Assembly: GCF_023264895.1 (NCBI RefSeq)
Contig: NZ_JAHFUY010000035.1
Coordinates: forward strand, 1 to 44,918
DNA length: 44,918 nt
Origin: Herbiconiux sp.
GTDB lineage: Bacteria; Actinomycetota; Actinomycetes; Actinomycetales; Microbacteriaceae
Reading direction: 5' to 3'
The translations under genes were made by a program, and so were the position numbers. Shown here one piece after another: positions 25,472-34,335 of the stretch. The notes under the pieces were generated by a model that had not been told where the DNA came from, made no database searches, and worked only from the letters and a program-made list of their open reading frames with translations. The stretch's first letter is position 1; every line of letters starts with the position of its first letter.

Positions 25472-26491
25472 GTGAGCGAATCCCCGAGCCCTGCGGAGCA
25501 CCGCCCCGCCGACTGCGGGGGCGAGCTCTCGCATGGTGCGCCGGACGACCGCTCATCCGCCCACGACCACGGCCAGGGCGGTCATGCCGGCCACGACCAC
25601 GGCGCCGGAGCCAACCGCACCCGCCTGACCATCGCGATCGCGATCGTCGCCACCGTCCTCGTGGTCGAGGCCGTCGGCGCCTTCCTCTCCGGCTCGCTCT
25701 CGCTCTTCGCCGATGCCGGGCACATGCTCTCGGATCTGATCGGGCTGATCGTCGCCCTCATCGCCACGATCGTGGCGGCCCGGCCGGCGAACGACCGGCA
25801 CACCTACGGCTACCGGCGGGCCGAGGTCTTCGGAGCCCTCATCAACAGCCTCATCCTCATCGGTGTGGCGGCCTTCGTCACGATCGAGGGGATCGGGCGT
25901 CTCGTCTCGGCCGACGGCGGTGAGGTGCAGGGCGGTCTCATGCTCGCGGTGGCCGCGATCGGCCTCGTCGCGAACTTCGTCTCGCTGATGATCCTCCGCG
26001 GCGGCGCCAAGACCTCCATCAACATGCGGGGCGCCTACCTCGAGGTGCTCGGCGACCTTCTCGGCTCTGTCGCGGTCATCATCGCGGCCGCCGTCATCCT
26101 CACCACCGGCTTCGAGAAGGCGGATGCGATCGCCTCGCTGCTGATCGCCGCCATGATCGTGCCGCGCGCCGTCTCGCTCCTCCGCGACGTCGTCGGCGTG
26201 CTCAACCAGTCGGCACCGTCGGCGATGGACGTGCAGGGCATCCGCGACCACATCCTCGAGGAGCCGGGGGTCGTGGCGGTGCACGACGTGCACGTCTGGG
26301 CCATCACGCCGGGTCAGTACGTCTTCTCAGCCCATGTCGTGGTGGAGCAGGAGGTGTTCGCGCGCGGTGCGAGCGGCCCCCTGCTCGACGCCCTCGGGCG
26401 GTGCCTCACCGTGCACTTCGACGTGGAGCACTCGACGTTCCAGCTCGAGCCCGCGGAGCACGCGCGGCACGAGGAGAACCAGCACTCCTGA
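25472..26491 (+). CDS. Cation diffusion facilitator (CDF) metal exporter
   Basis: This 339-residue membrane protein exports a divalent metal, most likely Zn2+, in exchange for protons. It has six hydrophobic segments with the metal-site motif FADAGHMLSDLIGL (HxxxD) in segment 2 and the matching NMRGAYLEVLGDLLGS (HxxxD position read as YxxxxD) in segment 5. A His/Asp-rich N-terminus (HDHGQGGHAGHDHG) precedes segment 1, and the cytoplasmic C-terminal domain has VHDVHVWAITPG. This is typical of the ZitB/CzcD branch. The replaced histidine in segment 5 deserves checking against close relatives, because it may change metal preference. Confidence 0.88.
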   Translation: MSESPSPAEHRPADCGGELSHGAPDDRSSAHDHGQGGHAGHDHGAGANRTRLTIAIAIVATVLVVEAVGAFLSGSLSLFADAGHMLSDLIGLIVALIATIVAARPANDRHTYGYRRAEVFGALINSLILIGVAAFVTIEGIGRLVSADGGEVQGGLMLAVAAIGLVANFVSLMILRGGAKTSINMRGAYLEVLGDLLGSVAVIIAAAVILTTGFEKADAIASLLIAAMIVPRAVSLLRDVVGVLNQSAPSAMDVQGIRDHILEEPGVVAVHDVHVWAITPGQYVFSAHVVVEQEVFARGASGPLLDALGRCLTVHFDVEHSTFQLEPAEHARHEENQHS

Positions 26492-26503
26492 GAGGCGCTC
26501 CGG

Positions 26504-27268
26504 CTACGGCTTCGGGCGGGTGTCGACGTCTCCGCCGAAGACCTCGGGCTCGAGGGTCAGGCGCTCGGCGGCACCGGTGATCTCGATCTCCTCCTCGACG
26601 GCGGCCTCGGCGTCCTTCTTGGCCTTGCTCCGCTCGCGGAGGTAGTGGAAGACGGTGGGGATGATCGTGAGCACGACCACGCAGATCAGCACGACGTCGA
26701 GGTACTTCTCGGTGAACTCGCGCACGGGCTCGATCTGGCCGAGGCCGAAGCCCAGCAGGGTGATCCCGGAGCCCCAGATGAGAGCGCCGATGGCGTTGTA
26801 GAGCGAGTACTTCTTGTAGTTCATGTGACCGACGCCCGCGGCGATCGGAGCGAAGGTGCGCACGATCGGCACGAAGCGCGCCATGATCACCGCGAGGGCG
26901 CCGAAGCGCTCGAAGAACGCGTTGGTGCGCTCGACGTTGCGCACGCTGAACAGCCCCGACTCCTTGCGCTCGAAGACCCTCGGGCCGAGCTTGTGCCCGA
27001 TCAGGTAGCCCACCTCACCGCCGAGGAAGGCGGCGAACGAGATGGCGAGGCAGACCCACCAGATGTCGATGCCGAACTTGCCGCCCACGGCCAGCACGCC
27101 CGTGAAGAAGAGCAGGGTGTCGCCCGGAAGCAGGAAGCCCACGAGCAGGCCGGTCTCGGCGAACACGATGGCGCACACCACGAGCAGTGCCACCGGGCCG
27201 AACACACCGCCGAGCAGGGTGTTGGGGTCGAGCCACGGGATGAGGGCTTGCGGCACTGCGGAAATCAC
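26504..27268 (-). CDS. DedA-family membrane protein
   Basis: This 254-residue protein has the DedA layout: the re-entrant motif FAETGLLVGFLLPGDTLLFF, then FLGGEVGYLIGHKLG, the FERFGALAVIMARFVPIVRTFAPIAAG block with essential acidic/basic residues, and further hydrophobic segments, ending in a charged tail. DedA proteins are thought to flip lipids such as undecaprenyl phosphate or phosphatidylethanolamine. An earlier in-frame start would run into the tRNA gene, so the GTG at 27268, after GGAGAG, was chosen. It begins 21 bp after tRNA-Leu on the same strand and could share its transcript. Confidence 0.9.
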   Translation of the reverse strand: MISAVPQALIPWLDPNTLLGGVFGPVALLVVCAIVFAETGLLVGFLLPGDTLLFFTGVLAVGGKFGIDIWWVCLAISFAAFLGGEVGYLIGHKLGPRVFERKESGLFSVRNVERTNAFFERFGALAVIMARFVPIVRTFAPIAAGVGHMNYKKYSLYNAIGALIWGSGITLLGFGLGQIEPVREFTEKYLDVVLICVVVLTIIPTVFHYLRERSKAKKDAEAAVEEEIEITGAAERLTLEPEVFGGDVDTRPKP

Positions 27269-27289
27269 GGCTCTCCAGTCGTTCGCGAG

Positions 27290-27371
27290 TACGGGAGAAG
27301 GGACTTGAACCCTCACGCTCGAAAGCACAGGAACCTAAATCCTGCGTGTCTGCCAATTCCACCACTCCCGC
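27290..27371 (-). tRNA. tRNA-Leu (UAG anticodon)
   Basis: The 82-nt sequence folds as a class II tRNA. The acceptor arms GCGGGAG/CTCCCGT pair (with one G-U at the end), the T-arm has GGGTTCAAGTCCC, and the anticodon loop TTTAGGT closes on CAGGA/TCCTG, giving anticodon UAG. A variable arm of about a dozen bases supports leucine. The discriminator base is A, and no CCA is encoded. A TACACT -10 box at 27384-27389 on the same strand lies 12 bases before the 5' end. Confidence 0.93.
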
Positions 27372-27399
27372 AGATACGAGTCCAGTGTAGGGGAGCTTC

Positions 27400-28644
27400 T
27401 CAGCGCGGCCTGTGAGGCAGGTAGCGGGGCACGTTCCGGATCAGGATGCCCGCTCCGAGGAGGCCGATCACGCCCATCACGCCGGTCGCGAGCGAGAGCG
27501 ACGCCACCACGACGATCGCCGAGACGGCCACCGGGGCCAGGGCGGCACCGGCGTCGACGGTGAACCGGAACGCACCGAGGAACGGCGCGGGATTCACGCG
27601 CGGCGCGAGGTCGGCGCTCAGGGTCATGACGATGCCGCTGCCGACCCCGTTGGCCACCCCCATGAGGATGGCGATGGCGATGAACCACCCCACGGCTCCC
27701 GGGAGGTCGTGGGTGACGGAGAGCACGATCAGCGCGAGCCCCATCCCCACCATCGAGGGGACCACGCTCCAGAGCCGGCCGAAGCGGTCCATGATCTGGC
27801 CGCTGGTGTAGAAGAGGGCGAAGTCGGCGGCGGCGCCGATCCCGATCACGACCGCGGTGGTCTCTTCCGGGAGGCCGATGCTCACGGCCCAGAGGGGGAG
27901 GATCGCCATCCTGCTCGCCCGGAGCGCCCCCACCACGCTCGCGCCGCTGCCGATCCGCACGAGGGCGCCGCGGTTCTGCCAGATGGTGCGGAACAGCCCG
28001 CTCGTCTCGGCCGCCACGAGCAGCGCGCCGGTGTCGGGCTTCGGCTCGCCGGCCGTGGGGTCGCGGATGACCAGCAGCACCACGATCACGGTGAGGGCGC
28101 ACACGATGTGCACCACGAAGGCCGCACTCGCCGTGCCCGTGAGCGCGATCACGCCGGCACCGAGGAAGGGGCCGATGAACCAGCCCGCGCGGAACGATCC
28201 GCCGAGCGTCGACAGGGCGCGGGCCCGGATGCGGATGGGCACGACCGTGGTCATGAACGCCTGCCGGGCGAGGGCGAACACGGCCGCTGCGAGGCCGAGG
28301 GCGAAGATGGTGACGCCGAAGAGCGCGGCCGAGGCGGCGAACAGGGCGACCGTCATCGCGGCGACCGACAGCACGGCCGAGGCGATCATGGAGCGCTTCT
28401 CGCCGATCCGGGCCACGAGGGCACCGCTCGGGATGTCGCCCGCGAGCTGCCCCACCACGATCATGGCGGCGATGAGTCCCGCACCCGCGAGGTCGGTGCC
28501 GAGGCCCACCGCGACGGCGGGGATGATCGGGATGACGGCGCCCTCGCCGATCCCGAAGAGCAGCGACGGCAGAAGGGCGGGGAGGGCGATGGAGCGGAAC
28601 CGGAATCCGTCCTCGGATCCCTCGCCCGCAGCGCCTGTCGTCAT
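27400..28644 (-). CDS. MFS transporter, multidrug-like
   Basis: This 414-residue protein has about twelve hydrophobic segments, with a degenerate loop 2-3 motif in DIPSGALVARIGEKRSM and ARQAFMTTVVPIRIRARALSTLGG in the cytoplasmic middle region. It belongs to the drug-efflux-like side of the MFS family, but no substrate can be assigned. A TAAAGT box at 28652-28657 on this strand ends 7 bases before the ATG, giving a leaderless transcript. It is divergent from prfB. Confidence 0.85.
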   Translation of the reverse strand: MTTGAAGEGSEDGFRFRSIALPALLPSLLFGIGEGAVIPIIPAVAVGLGTDLAGAGLIAAMIVVGQLAGDIPSGALVARIGEKRSMIASAVLSVAAMTVALFAASAALFGVTIFALGLAAAVFALARQAFMTTVVPIRIRARALSTLGGSFRAGWFIGPFLGAGVIALTGTASAAFVVHIVCALTVIVVLLVIRDPTAGEPKPDTGALLVAAETSGLFRTIWQNRGALVRIGSGASVVGALRASRMAILPLWAVSIGLPEETTAVVIGIGAAADFALFYTSGQIMDRFGRLWSVVPSMVGMGLALIVLSVTHDLPGAVGWFIAIAILMGVANGVGSGIVMTLSADLAPRVNPAPFLGAFRFTVDAGAALAPVAVSAIVVVASLSLATGVMGVIGLLGAGILIRNVPRYLPHRPR

Positions 28645-28651
28645 TGCGACT

Positions 28652-28657
28652 ACTTTA
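28652..28657 (-). promoter_or_regulatory. -10 element TAAAGT, leaderless start
   Basis: TAAAGT ends 7 bases before the MFS ATG on the minus strand. Confidence 0.45.
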
Positions 28658-28700
28658 CCCGGATCAACGATCGGGCCGGCCGCCGGATTCGGGGCCTCGC

Positions 28701-28706
28701 TAGACT
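28701..28706 (+). promoter_or_regulatory. -10 element TAGACT, leaderless start
   Basis: TAGACT ends 9 bases before the prfB ATG, with no Shine-Dalgarno sequence between them. Confidence 0.5.
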
Positions 28707-28715
28707 GGCTGCATA

Positions 28716-29825
28716 ATGCTCGACTTAGACCTCAGTGAACAGATCCAGCAGCTCCGCACCACCTTCGACGACATCCGATCGGTCGTCGACGTCGACGGGC
28801 TCCGGGCGGAGATCGCGCGCCTGAGCGACGAGGCCGGTGTCCCGGACCTCTGGGACGACACGGAGAAGGCGCAGAAGGTCACGAGCGCGCTCAGCCACCG
28901 GCAGGGGGAGCTCGCCAAGATCGAGTCGATCCAGTCGCGGCTCGACGACCTCGAGGTGCTCGTGGGGCTCGCGAACGAGATGGGTGACGAGGAGTCGGCC
29001 GAGGAGGCCAAGGTGGAGCTCATCTCCATCCAGAAGGTGCTCGGCGACCTCGAGGTGCAGACCCTGCTGAACGGCGAGTGGGATGCCCGGCCGGCCGTCA
29101 TCACCATCCGCTCGGGTGCGGGAGGCGTCGACGCTGCGGACTTCGCCGAGATGCTCATGCGCATGTATCTCCGCTGGGCGGAGAAGCACAACTACTCCAC
29201 CACGGTGATGGACACGAGCTACGCGGAGGAGGCGGGCATCAAGTCGGCCACCTTCGAGATCGATGCCCCCTACGCCTTCGGAACCCTGAGCGTCGAGGCC
29301 GGCACTCACCGCCTCGTGCGGATGAGCCCCTTCGGCGCTGCAGGCAAGCGCCAGACGAGCTTCGCGGCCGTCGAGGTCATCCCGCTGATGGAGGAGGCCG
29401 CCGCCATCGAGATCCCGGAGAACGACATCCGGGTCGACGTGTTCCGCTCCTCGGGCCCCGGTGGCCAGTCGGTCAACACGACCGACTCCGCCGTGCGCAT
29501 CACCCACCTCCCCACGGGCACCGTCGTCTCGATGCAGAACGAGAAGAGCCAGATCCAGAACCGGGCGGCCGCGATGCGCGTGCTCGCCTCGCGCCTGCTG
29601 ATCATCCAGCGCGAGCAGGAGGCGGCTCAGAAGAAGGAGCTCGCCGGCACCATCACCGCGAGCTGGGGCGACCAGATGCGCAGCTACGTGCTCGCCCCCT
29701 ACCAGATGGTCAAGGATCTGCGCACGGAGCACGAGGTCAACAACCCCTCGGCCGTGTTCGACGGAGACCTCGACGGCTTCATCAACGCGGGCATCCGCTG
29801 GCGCAAGACCAAGCACGACGACTGA
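28716..29825 (+). CDS. prfB: Peptide chain release factor 2
   Basis: This 369-residue class I release factor recognises UGA and UAA stops on the ribosome. The SPF anticodon-like tripeptide is in [16 protein letters not shown], and the catalytic GGQ is in [24 protein letters not shown]. The reading frame is continuous from the ATG, with no in-frame TGA near codon 26, so the programmed frameshift used by many bacteria for autoregulation is absent here. It precedes ftsE by 102 bp with a hairpin between them. Confidence 0.97.
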   Translation: MLDLDLSEQIQQLRTTFDDIRSVVDVDGLRAEIARLSDEAGVPDLWDDTEKAQKVTSALSHRQGELAKIESIQSRLDDLEVLVGLANEMGDEESAEEAKVELISIQKVLGDLEVQTLLNGEWDARPAVITIRSGAGGVDAADFAEMLMRMYLRWAEKHNYSTTVMDTSYAEEAGIKSATFEIDAPYAFGTLSVEAGTHRLVRMSPFGAAGKRQTSFAAVEVIPLMEEAAAIEIPENDIRVDVFRSSGPGGQSVNTTDSAVRITHLPTGTVVSMQNEKSQIQNRAAAMRVLASRLLIIQREQEAAQKKELAGTITASWGDQMRSYVLAPYQMVKDLRTEHEVNNPSAVFDGDLDGFINAGIRWRKTKHDD

Positions 29826-29839
29826 CACCGATCCGTCGG

Positions 29840-29874
29840 GTCGCCGGTTCATGTGAATCCTATGAATCGGCGAC
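29840..29874 (+). terminator. Hairpin after prfB
   Basis: GTCGCCGGTTCAT and ATGAATCGGCGAC form a 13-bp stem with one G-U pair and a 9-base loop, 15 bases after the prfB stop. No strong T run follows, so termination may be partial or Rho-assisted. Confidence 0.6.
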
Positions 29875-29912
29875 TCTCGCGCGTCGCGCCGGGGAATCGG
29901 CAGGGGCCTGCT

Positions 29913-29918
29913 TAGAGT
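29913..29918 (+). promoter_or_regulatory. -10 element TAGAGT, leaderless start
   Basis: TAGAGT ends 9 bases before the ftsE ATG. Confidence 0.45.
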
Positions 29919-29927
29919 CATCACGTC

Positions 29928-31055
29928 ATGATTCGGTTTGATCACGTAACCAAGACCTACCGCGGGACCAAGCGGCCGGCGCTCAACGCCGTCGACCTCG
30001 AGATCCTGCGCGGCGAATTCGTCTTCCTCGTCGGAGCCTCCGGCTCCGGCAAGTCCAGCTTCCTCCGGCTCATCCTCAAAGAGGATCGCCCGACGAACGG
30101 CAACATCCACGTCCTCGGTCAGGATCTCAACGCGATCTCGAACCGCAAGGTGCCCTACTTCCGTCGCAACCTCGGTGTCGTGTTCCAGGACTTCCGGCTG
30201 CTGCCCGGCAAGAACGTGTTCGACAACGTCGCGTTCACGCTCCAGGTGATCGGCAAGTCGCGCGGCTTCATCCAGGAGGCCGTCCCGGACGTGCTCCAGA
30301 TGGTGGGCCTCGCCGAGAAGGCCAACCGCCTCCCGCACGAGCTCTCGGGCGGTGAGCAGCAGCGTGTGGCGATCGCCCGCGCGGTGGTCAACAAGCCCGC
30401 CATCCTGCTCGCCGACGAGCCCACGGGAAACCTCGACCCCTCCACGAGCGCCGGCATCATGACGGTGCTCGAGCGGATCAACGCGGGCGGCACGACGGTG
30501 GTCATGGCCACCCACGACAACGCCATCGTCGACCACATGAAGCGCCGCGTGATCGAGCTGGTCTCCGGCCAGATCGTGCGCGACGAGGATCGCGGCGGCT
30601 ACGGCATGACCGCCGAGATCGCCCTCCAGGACTCCGGCCTCACCGCGGAGATCGCGCTCGGCGAAGGCCTCGTGCGACCCGTCGGCCCCGCCCAGCCGCA
30701 CGTGCAGCCCGCGGCTGCAGCAGCTGCCGCAGCCGCCCAGTCCCAGGCGGCACAGTCCCAGGCCGCCCAGTCGCAGCCGGTGCAGACGCTCGAGCAGGAT
30801 GCCCCGGTGCAGTACAGCTACCCCCCTCAGGCCACGGGCCCTCAGGCTCCCGTCGCCGAGGAGGTCGTGCGCGCTCCTGAACAGCCCGCCCGGACGGCGC
30901 CCGCCCAGTTCGCGCCCGCCCAGTCCGCGCCCGTGCAGCCCGAGCCGCACGATCCCGCCACCGAATCACTCACCCTCGCCGAGAAGCTCGGCCTCCGCGC
31001 CCCCGGCGCCGCGGCGGATCCGGCGAAAGACCAGAACGTGGGGCCCACGACGTGA
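29928..31055 (+). CDS. ftsE: Cell division ATP-binding protein FtsE with long C-terminal extension
   Basis: The first ~225 residues are a complete FtsE: Walker A in [14 protein letters not shown] (Lys42), [14 protein letters not shown] starting near 139, Walker B in [14 protein letters not shown], and the switch histidine in MATHDN. With FtsX it regulates peptidoglycan hydrolases during division. The remaining ~150 residues are an Ala/Gln/Pro-rich tail with AQSQA repeats and a final segment [17 protein letters not shown]. That makes 375 residues in total against about 229 usually. The tail is probably disordered and exposed in the cytoplasm. The stop overlaps the ftsX GTG (GTGA). Confidence 0.93.
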   Translation: MIRFDHVTKTYRGTKRPALNAVDLEILRGEFVFLVGASGSGKSSFLRLILKEDRPTNGNIHVLGQDLNAISNRKVPYFRRNLGVVFQDFRLLPGKNVFDNVAFTLQVIGKSRGFIQEAVPDVLQMVGLAEKANRLPHELSGGEQQRVAIARAVVNKPAILLADEPTGNLDPSTSAGIMTVLERINAGGTTVVMATHDNAIVDHMKRRVIELVSGQIVRDEDRGGYGMTAEIALQDSGLTAEIALGEGLVRPVGPAQPHVQPAAAAAAAAAQSQAAQSQAAQSQPVQTLEQDAPVQYSYPPQATGPQAPVAEEVVRAPEQPARTAPAQFAPAQSAPVQPEPHDPATESLTLAEKLGLRAPGAAADPAKDQNVGPTT

Positions 31056-31966
31056 GATTCGCACTCATCCTCGGCGAGGTCGGCACCGGCCTCCGCCGCA
31101 ACGTCTCGATGGTGGTCTCGGTCGTCCTCGTGACCTTCATCTCGCTCACCTTCGTGGGCGCCGCGATCCTGCTGCAGATGCAGATCGGCCAGATGAAGAG
31201 CTTCTGGTACGACCGCGCCCAGGTGGCCGTCTACATGTGCACCGCCACCTCCGGGGGCGAGAACTGCGCGAGCGGCGAGGCGAGCCCCGACCAGATCGCG
31301 GCCGTGCAGGCGCAGCTCGACTCGCCCACGCTCGCGCCCTTCATCGACCAGTACTACTTCGAGACCCACGAGCAGGCGTTCGAGAACTTCCAGGAGCAGT
31401 TCGCGGGCAACGCCGTGACCGAGTACGTCACGGCCGACCTGCTGAACCAGACCTACTGGGTCAACCTCGTCGATCCGGAGCAGTCGGCGGTGCTCAGCGA
31501 GAGCCTGTCGGGCCTCGCGGGCGTCGAGAGCGTGGTCGATCAACGCAGCTACCTCGAGCAGATCTTCTCCATCCTGAACGCCGCGAGCTTCACGGCCATC
31601 GGGGTGGCGGCCCTCATGCTCGTGGCCGCGGTGCTGCTGATCGCCACCACCATCCGCCTCTCCGCCTTCTCGCGCCGAAGAGAGCTCGGCATCATGCGAC
31701 TGGTGGGGGCGTCGAACAGATTCATCCAGACACCCTTCATCCTCGAGGGCATCATCGCGTCGCTGATCGGATCGGTGCTCGCGGGCGCCGCCATCTGGGC
31801 GATCGTGCGCTTCTTCGTGCAGGGCTATCTGGCGGTCGAGCTGCCGTTCACGTCGTTCGTGAGCGACACCGACTCGTTCATCGTGATACCCATCCTGATC
31901 CTGGTCGGGGCCGTGCTCGCGGCGCTGTCGGCCAAGTTCGCCATCACGCGGTACCTCAAGGTCTAG
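31052..31966 (+). CDS. ftsX: Cell division protein FtsX
   Basis: This 304-residue membrane partner of FtsE has the expected four transmembrane segments: one near residues 20-42, then an extracytoplasmic domain of about 130 residues with two cysteines ([10 protein letters not shown]), then three C-terminal segments including [21 protein letters not shown]. The cytoplasmic [26 protein letters not shown] loop is the family signature that contacts FtsE. The extracytoplasmic domain normally activates a NlpC/P60 hydrolase. The TAG stop is also the start of the smpB -10 box. Confidence 0.95.
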   Translation: MRFALILGEVGTGLRRNVSMVVSVVLVTFISLTFVGAAILLQMQIGQMKSFWYDRAQVAVYMCTATSGGENCASGEASPDQIAAVQAQLDSPTLAPFIDQYYFETHEQAFENFQEQFAGNAVTEYVTADLLNQTYWVNLVDPEQSAVLSESLSGLAGVESVVDQRSYLEQIFSILNAASFTAIGVAALMLVAAVLLIATTIRLSAFSRRRELGIMRLVGASNRFIQTPFILEGIIASLIGSVLAGAAIWAIVRFFVQGYLAVELPFTSFVSDTDSFIVIPILILVGAVLAALSAKFAITRYLKV

Positions 31967-31969
31967 AAT
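31964..31969 (+). promoter_or_regulatory. -10 element TAGAAT for smpB, overlapping the ftsX stop
   Basis: The TAG stop of ftsX forms the first half of TAGAAT. Transcription from here would give smpB a leader of about 50 bases with AGGAGG before its ATG. Confidence 0.5.
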
Positions 31970-32026
31970 GGTGGGCTGTCGCGATTCGCGGCGGCTCATC
32001 CCATTCCCCTCAGGTCAGGAGGCGTC

Positions 32027-32503
32027 ATGCCCCGCGAACGCGGACAGAAGGTCGTCGCGACCAATCGCAAGGCGCGCCACGACTACACGGTGGAGGACAC
32101 CTACGAGGCGGGCCTCGTGCTCACCGGCACCGAGGTGAAGTCGCTCCGGGCCGGGCGGGCCTCGCTCGTCGACGGCTACGCCTTCATCGACGGGGGAGAG
32201 GCGTGGCTCGACGCCGTGCACATCCCGGAGTACAACGAGGGCACCTGGAACAACCACCCGCCGCGTCGCAAGCGCAAGCTCCTGCTGCACAAGGAGCAGA
32301 TCATCAAGATCTCGCACAAGACGAAAGAGGGCGGGTACACCCTCGTGCCGCTCTCGCTCTACTTCCTCGACGGCCGCGCCAAGGTCGAGATCGGTGTCGC
32401 CAAGGGAAAGCGCGAGTACGACAAGCGCCAGGCCCTCCGCGAACGCCAGGACAAGCGCGAGGCCGACCGTGCCATCTCGAGCCGCCGCAACCTCGGCGAC
32501 TGA
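32027..32503 (+). CDS. smpB: SsrA-binding protein SmpB
   Basis: This 158-residue protein binds tmRNA and brings it to stalled ribosomes. It has the family core [35 protein letters not shown] and [26 protein letters not shown] basic C-terminal tail ([23 protein letters not shown]) reads into the empty mRNA channel. GGAGG lies upstream of the ATG at good spacing. Its partner ssrA lies about 1.8 kb downstream in this window, an arrangement common in bacteria. Confidence 0.97.
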   Translation: MPRERGQKVVATNRKARHDYTVEDTYEAGLVLTGTEVKSLRAGRASLVDGYAFIDGGEAWLDAVHIPEYNEGTWNNHPPRRKRKLLLHKEQIIKISHKTKEGGYTLVPLSLYFLDGRAKVEIGVAKGKREYDKRQALRERQDKREADRAISSRRNLGD

Positions 32504-32569
32504 TCTGCCGAACCGTCACTTCTCACGCTTCCGCGAGCATCTTCGTGTGGAAAGTGACGGTTCGGCAGA
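32504..32569. terminator. 18-bp perfect inverted repeat, bidirectional terminator or palindromic repeat
   Basis: TCTGCCGAACCGTCACTT and its exact reverse complement flank a 30-base apical region that can itself pair (CACG/CGTG). It begins one base after the smpB stop and ends 3 bases before the convergent dehydrogenase stop, so it could end both transcripts. The stem is unusually long and perfect for a terminator. Confidence 0.7.
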
Positions 32570-32572
32570 GGG

Positions 32573-33505
32573 TCAGCCGGGGAGGTGGTGGGTCACTCCC
32601 GTGAGCTCCTCGGCGGTGGTCCAGAGGGGGCGGGCGATCGCCGGGTCGCGAGCGTAGGGCTTGGCGTCGACCACCGTGGGGGCGCCCTTGAGCTGGCGCC
32701 AGCCGGCCGGGCCCCAGTACTGGCCGCCTTCGGCCCGCGGGTCGACCGCCGCCGCCACGAGCGGCCAGGCGCCCGCGTCCTTGCCCTGGCCGACCACGCG
32801 GTAGGCCGCACGGGTGACGGGGGTGCCCTTCTTCGGTGCGGGCAGGATGTCCCGGTGCGGCGAGAGCTCGTCGACCGCGAACCCCGGATGCGCCACGATG
32901 CTCGAGACGGTCGAGCCCGCGAGGCGGAGCCGCCGGTCGAGCTCGAAGCCGTAGGTCATCACGGCGAGCTTCGAGCGGCCGTAGGTGCGGAACTCGCGGA
33001 ACCGGCCCGCGGTGGCCTGGAGGTCGTCGAGGTCGAGCCGGAAGAACTCGTGGCTGATGCTGCCGAGGTGCACGATCCTGGCCGGGGCCTCCTGGGCGGA
33101 GAGGGCGGGCAGGAGGCGGCCGATGAGTGCGACGTGGCCGAGCAGGTTCGTGCCCATCATCATCTCGAAGCCGTCGGCAGTCTGCTGCCGGCCCTTCGAC
33201 GACAGCACGCCCGCGTTCGCGAGCAGGGCGTCGATGCGGGGGAGCGCGGCGGGCTCCTCGGCCGCCTCGGCCACCGACGCGAGGTCGGCGAGGTCGAGCC
33301 GCACGAACCGCGCATCCGAACCCGGAGCACGCCGCGCCAGCGAGGCCAGCGCCGCCTGCCCCTTCTCGGGCGTGCGGGCGGCGATGACCACGGTGGCGCC
33401 CGCGGCCGCGAGCTGCTCGGTGGCCCAGTAGCCGAGGCCGCCGGTGCCGCCCGTCACCACCACGGTGCGGCCGGCGAGACCCTGCAGGGGCCGCGGGGCG
33501 GCCAT
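32573..33505 (-). CDS. SDR oxidoreductase, retinol/protochlorophyllide-reductase-like
   Basis: This 310-residue short-chain dehydrogenase has TGGTGGLG near residues 19-26, the NAG motif in LLANAGVL, the active-site serine in LGSISHEFF, and Tyr/Lys in YGRSKLA. A C-terminal extension typical of the retinol-dehydrogenase-like and protochlorophyllide-reductase-like branch includes PARPLWTTAEELTG. The true substrate is unknown. Its ATG overlaps the stop of the SIMPL-domain gene by one base (TGATG), so the two are coupled. Confidence 0.85.
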   Translation of the reverse strand: MAAPRPLQGLAGRTVVVTGGTGGLGYWATEQLAAAGATVVIAARTPEKGQAALASLARRAPGSDARFVRLDLADLASVAEAAEEPAALPRIDALLANAGVLSSKGRQQTADGFEMMMGTNLLGHVALIGRLLPALSAQEAPARIVHLGSISHEFFRLDLDDLQATAGRFREFRTYGRSKLAVMTYGFELDRRLRLAGSTVSSIVAHPGFAVDELSPHRDILPAPKKGTPVTRAAYRVVGQGKDAGAWPLVAAAVDPRAEGGQYWGPAGWRQLKGAPTVVDAKPYARDPAIARPLWTTAEELTGVTHHLPG

Positions 33506-34191
33506 CAGAGGGCAGCCGCGGGCGAGGCGGCGAAGCGGATGTGCACGGTGGCCTCGACCGCGATCGTGCTGGGCCGGAGCTCCATGCCGCCACCGCCGGC
33601 AGCCGGCATGGCGCGGGCGAGGGCCATCGTGGCCGGCGCCTCGAGGGGAGCGACCGCCGAGCTCTCGAGCAGGCCGGGGTCGGCCACCGCGAGGGCCCGG
33701 ATGTCGCCGAGCCCGAGTGCCTCGGCGTACTCGTGCGCCTTCTCGAGTGCGTCGACCACGGCGCTCCGTCGCGCCTCGGTCTGCACCTCGTGCTCCGTCT
33801 CGGGCGAGAGCAGCCAGTCGATGCCGTCGATCGCGATGCCCTCGCGGATGGCGACCACATCGATCCACTCCGAGAGCGCCTCGAAGTCGTCGAACTCGGC
33901 GTCGACGAACACGGCGCTGTGGAACTCCACGGGCAGCCGCGTGCCGTCCTGGCTCCAGGGCCGCTGGCCCCACACCCGGATCTCCTCCGAGCTCCACACG
34001 ATCACGGGCCCGTGCTGCTCGTCGAGGAGGGTCTCGAGCGATCCGGTGAGCGACTCGTGCGCCGCCCTCGTGGCCGCCAGCACGCTGTCGCGTTTGGAGC
34101 CCTCGAACCCGACGCCGATGCGCACCCGGGCGCGCTCGGGATTGCGGCGCAGCCGACTCGATCCCGCTACCGTGATGATGGTCTCCTGCAT
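33505..34191 (-). CDS. SIMPL-domain (DUF541) protein
   Basis: This 228-residue protein matches the SIMPL/DUF541 family: ITVAGSSRLRRNPERARVRIGV at the start, then ARRSAVVDALEKAHEYAEALGLG, and a C-terminal strand TIAVEATVHIRFAA. Most members are secreted or membrane-associated, but no signal peptide is visible here, so a cytoplasmic form is likely. The ATG at 34191 was chosen because TATCGT ends 7 bases upstream; a GTG lies 9 bases earlier. The function of the family is poorly known. Confidence 0.8.
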   Translation of the reverse strand: MQETIITVAGSSRLRRNPERARVRIGVGFEGSKRDSVLAATRAAHESLTGSLETLLDEQHGPVIVWSSEEIRVWGQRPWSQDGTRLPVEFHSAVFVDAEFDDFEALSEWIDVVAIREGIAIDGIDWLLSPETEHEVQTEARRSAVVDALEKAHEYAEALGLGDIRALAVADPGLLESSAVAPLEAPATMALARAMPAAGGGGMELRPSTIAVEATVHIRFAASPAAAL

Positions 34192-34198
34192 GGGTCCC

Positions 34199-34204
34199 AC
34201 GATA
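34199..34204 (-). promoter_or_regulatory. -10 element TATCGT, leaderless start
   Basis: TATCGT ends 7 bases before the ATG of the SIMPL-domain gene on the minus strand. Confidence 0.4.
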
Positions 34205-34245
34205 TTCCATGCACCTGCATGTCCCCCGTCTCCCGGAATCTGTCG

Positions 34246-34251
34246 TAGACT
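34246..34251 (+). promoter_or_regulatory. -10 element TAGACT for ssrA
   Basis: TAGACT would start a transcript near 34258, giving a precursor leader of about 78 bases before mature tmRNA. A perfect 10-bp palindrome, GGTGGCCACC, at 34266-34275 lies just inside the transcript. Confidence 0.5.
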
Positions 34252-34316
34252 AGAGGGCTGGTTCAGGTGGCCACCCTCGCGGTGGGCGTCGGATCAGCAT
34301 TTGGTAACTCAAAAGT

Positions 34317-34330
34317 GTGCGACGACGACC
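34317..34330 (+). repeat. Left complementary arm of the pre-tmRNA
   Basis: GTGCGACGACGACC is the exact reverse complement of 34736-34749. It ends 5 bases before the mature 5' end of tmRNA. Confidence 0.9.
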
Positions 34331-34335
34331 TGCAC

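Noticed and set aside
28716..28830. Programmed frameshift in prfB
   Set aside because: The frame is continuous from the ATG, with no in-frame TGA near codon 26.
29893..29920. GGAAT upstream of ftsE as a SigR promoter
   Set aside because: At 18 bases the sequence is AGT, not GTT. The TAGAGT box explains the start better.
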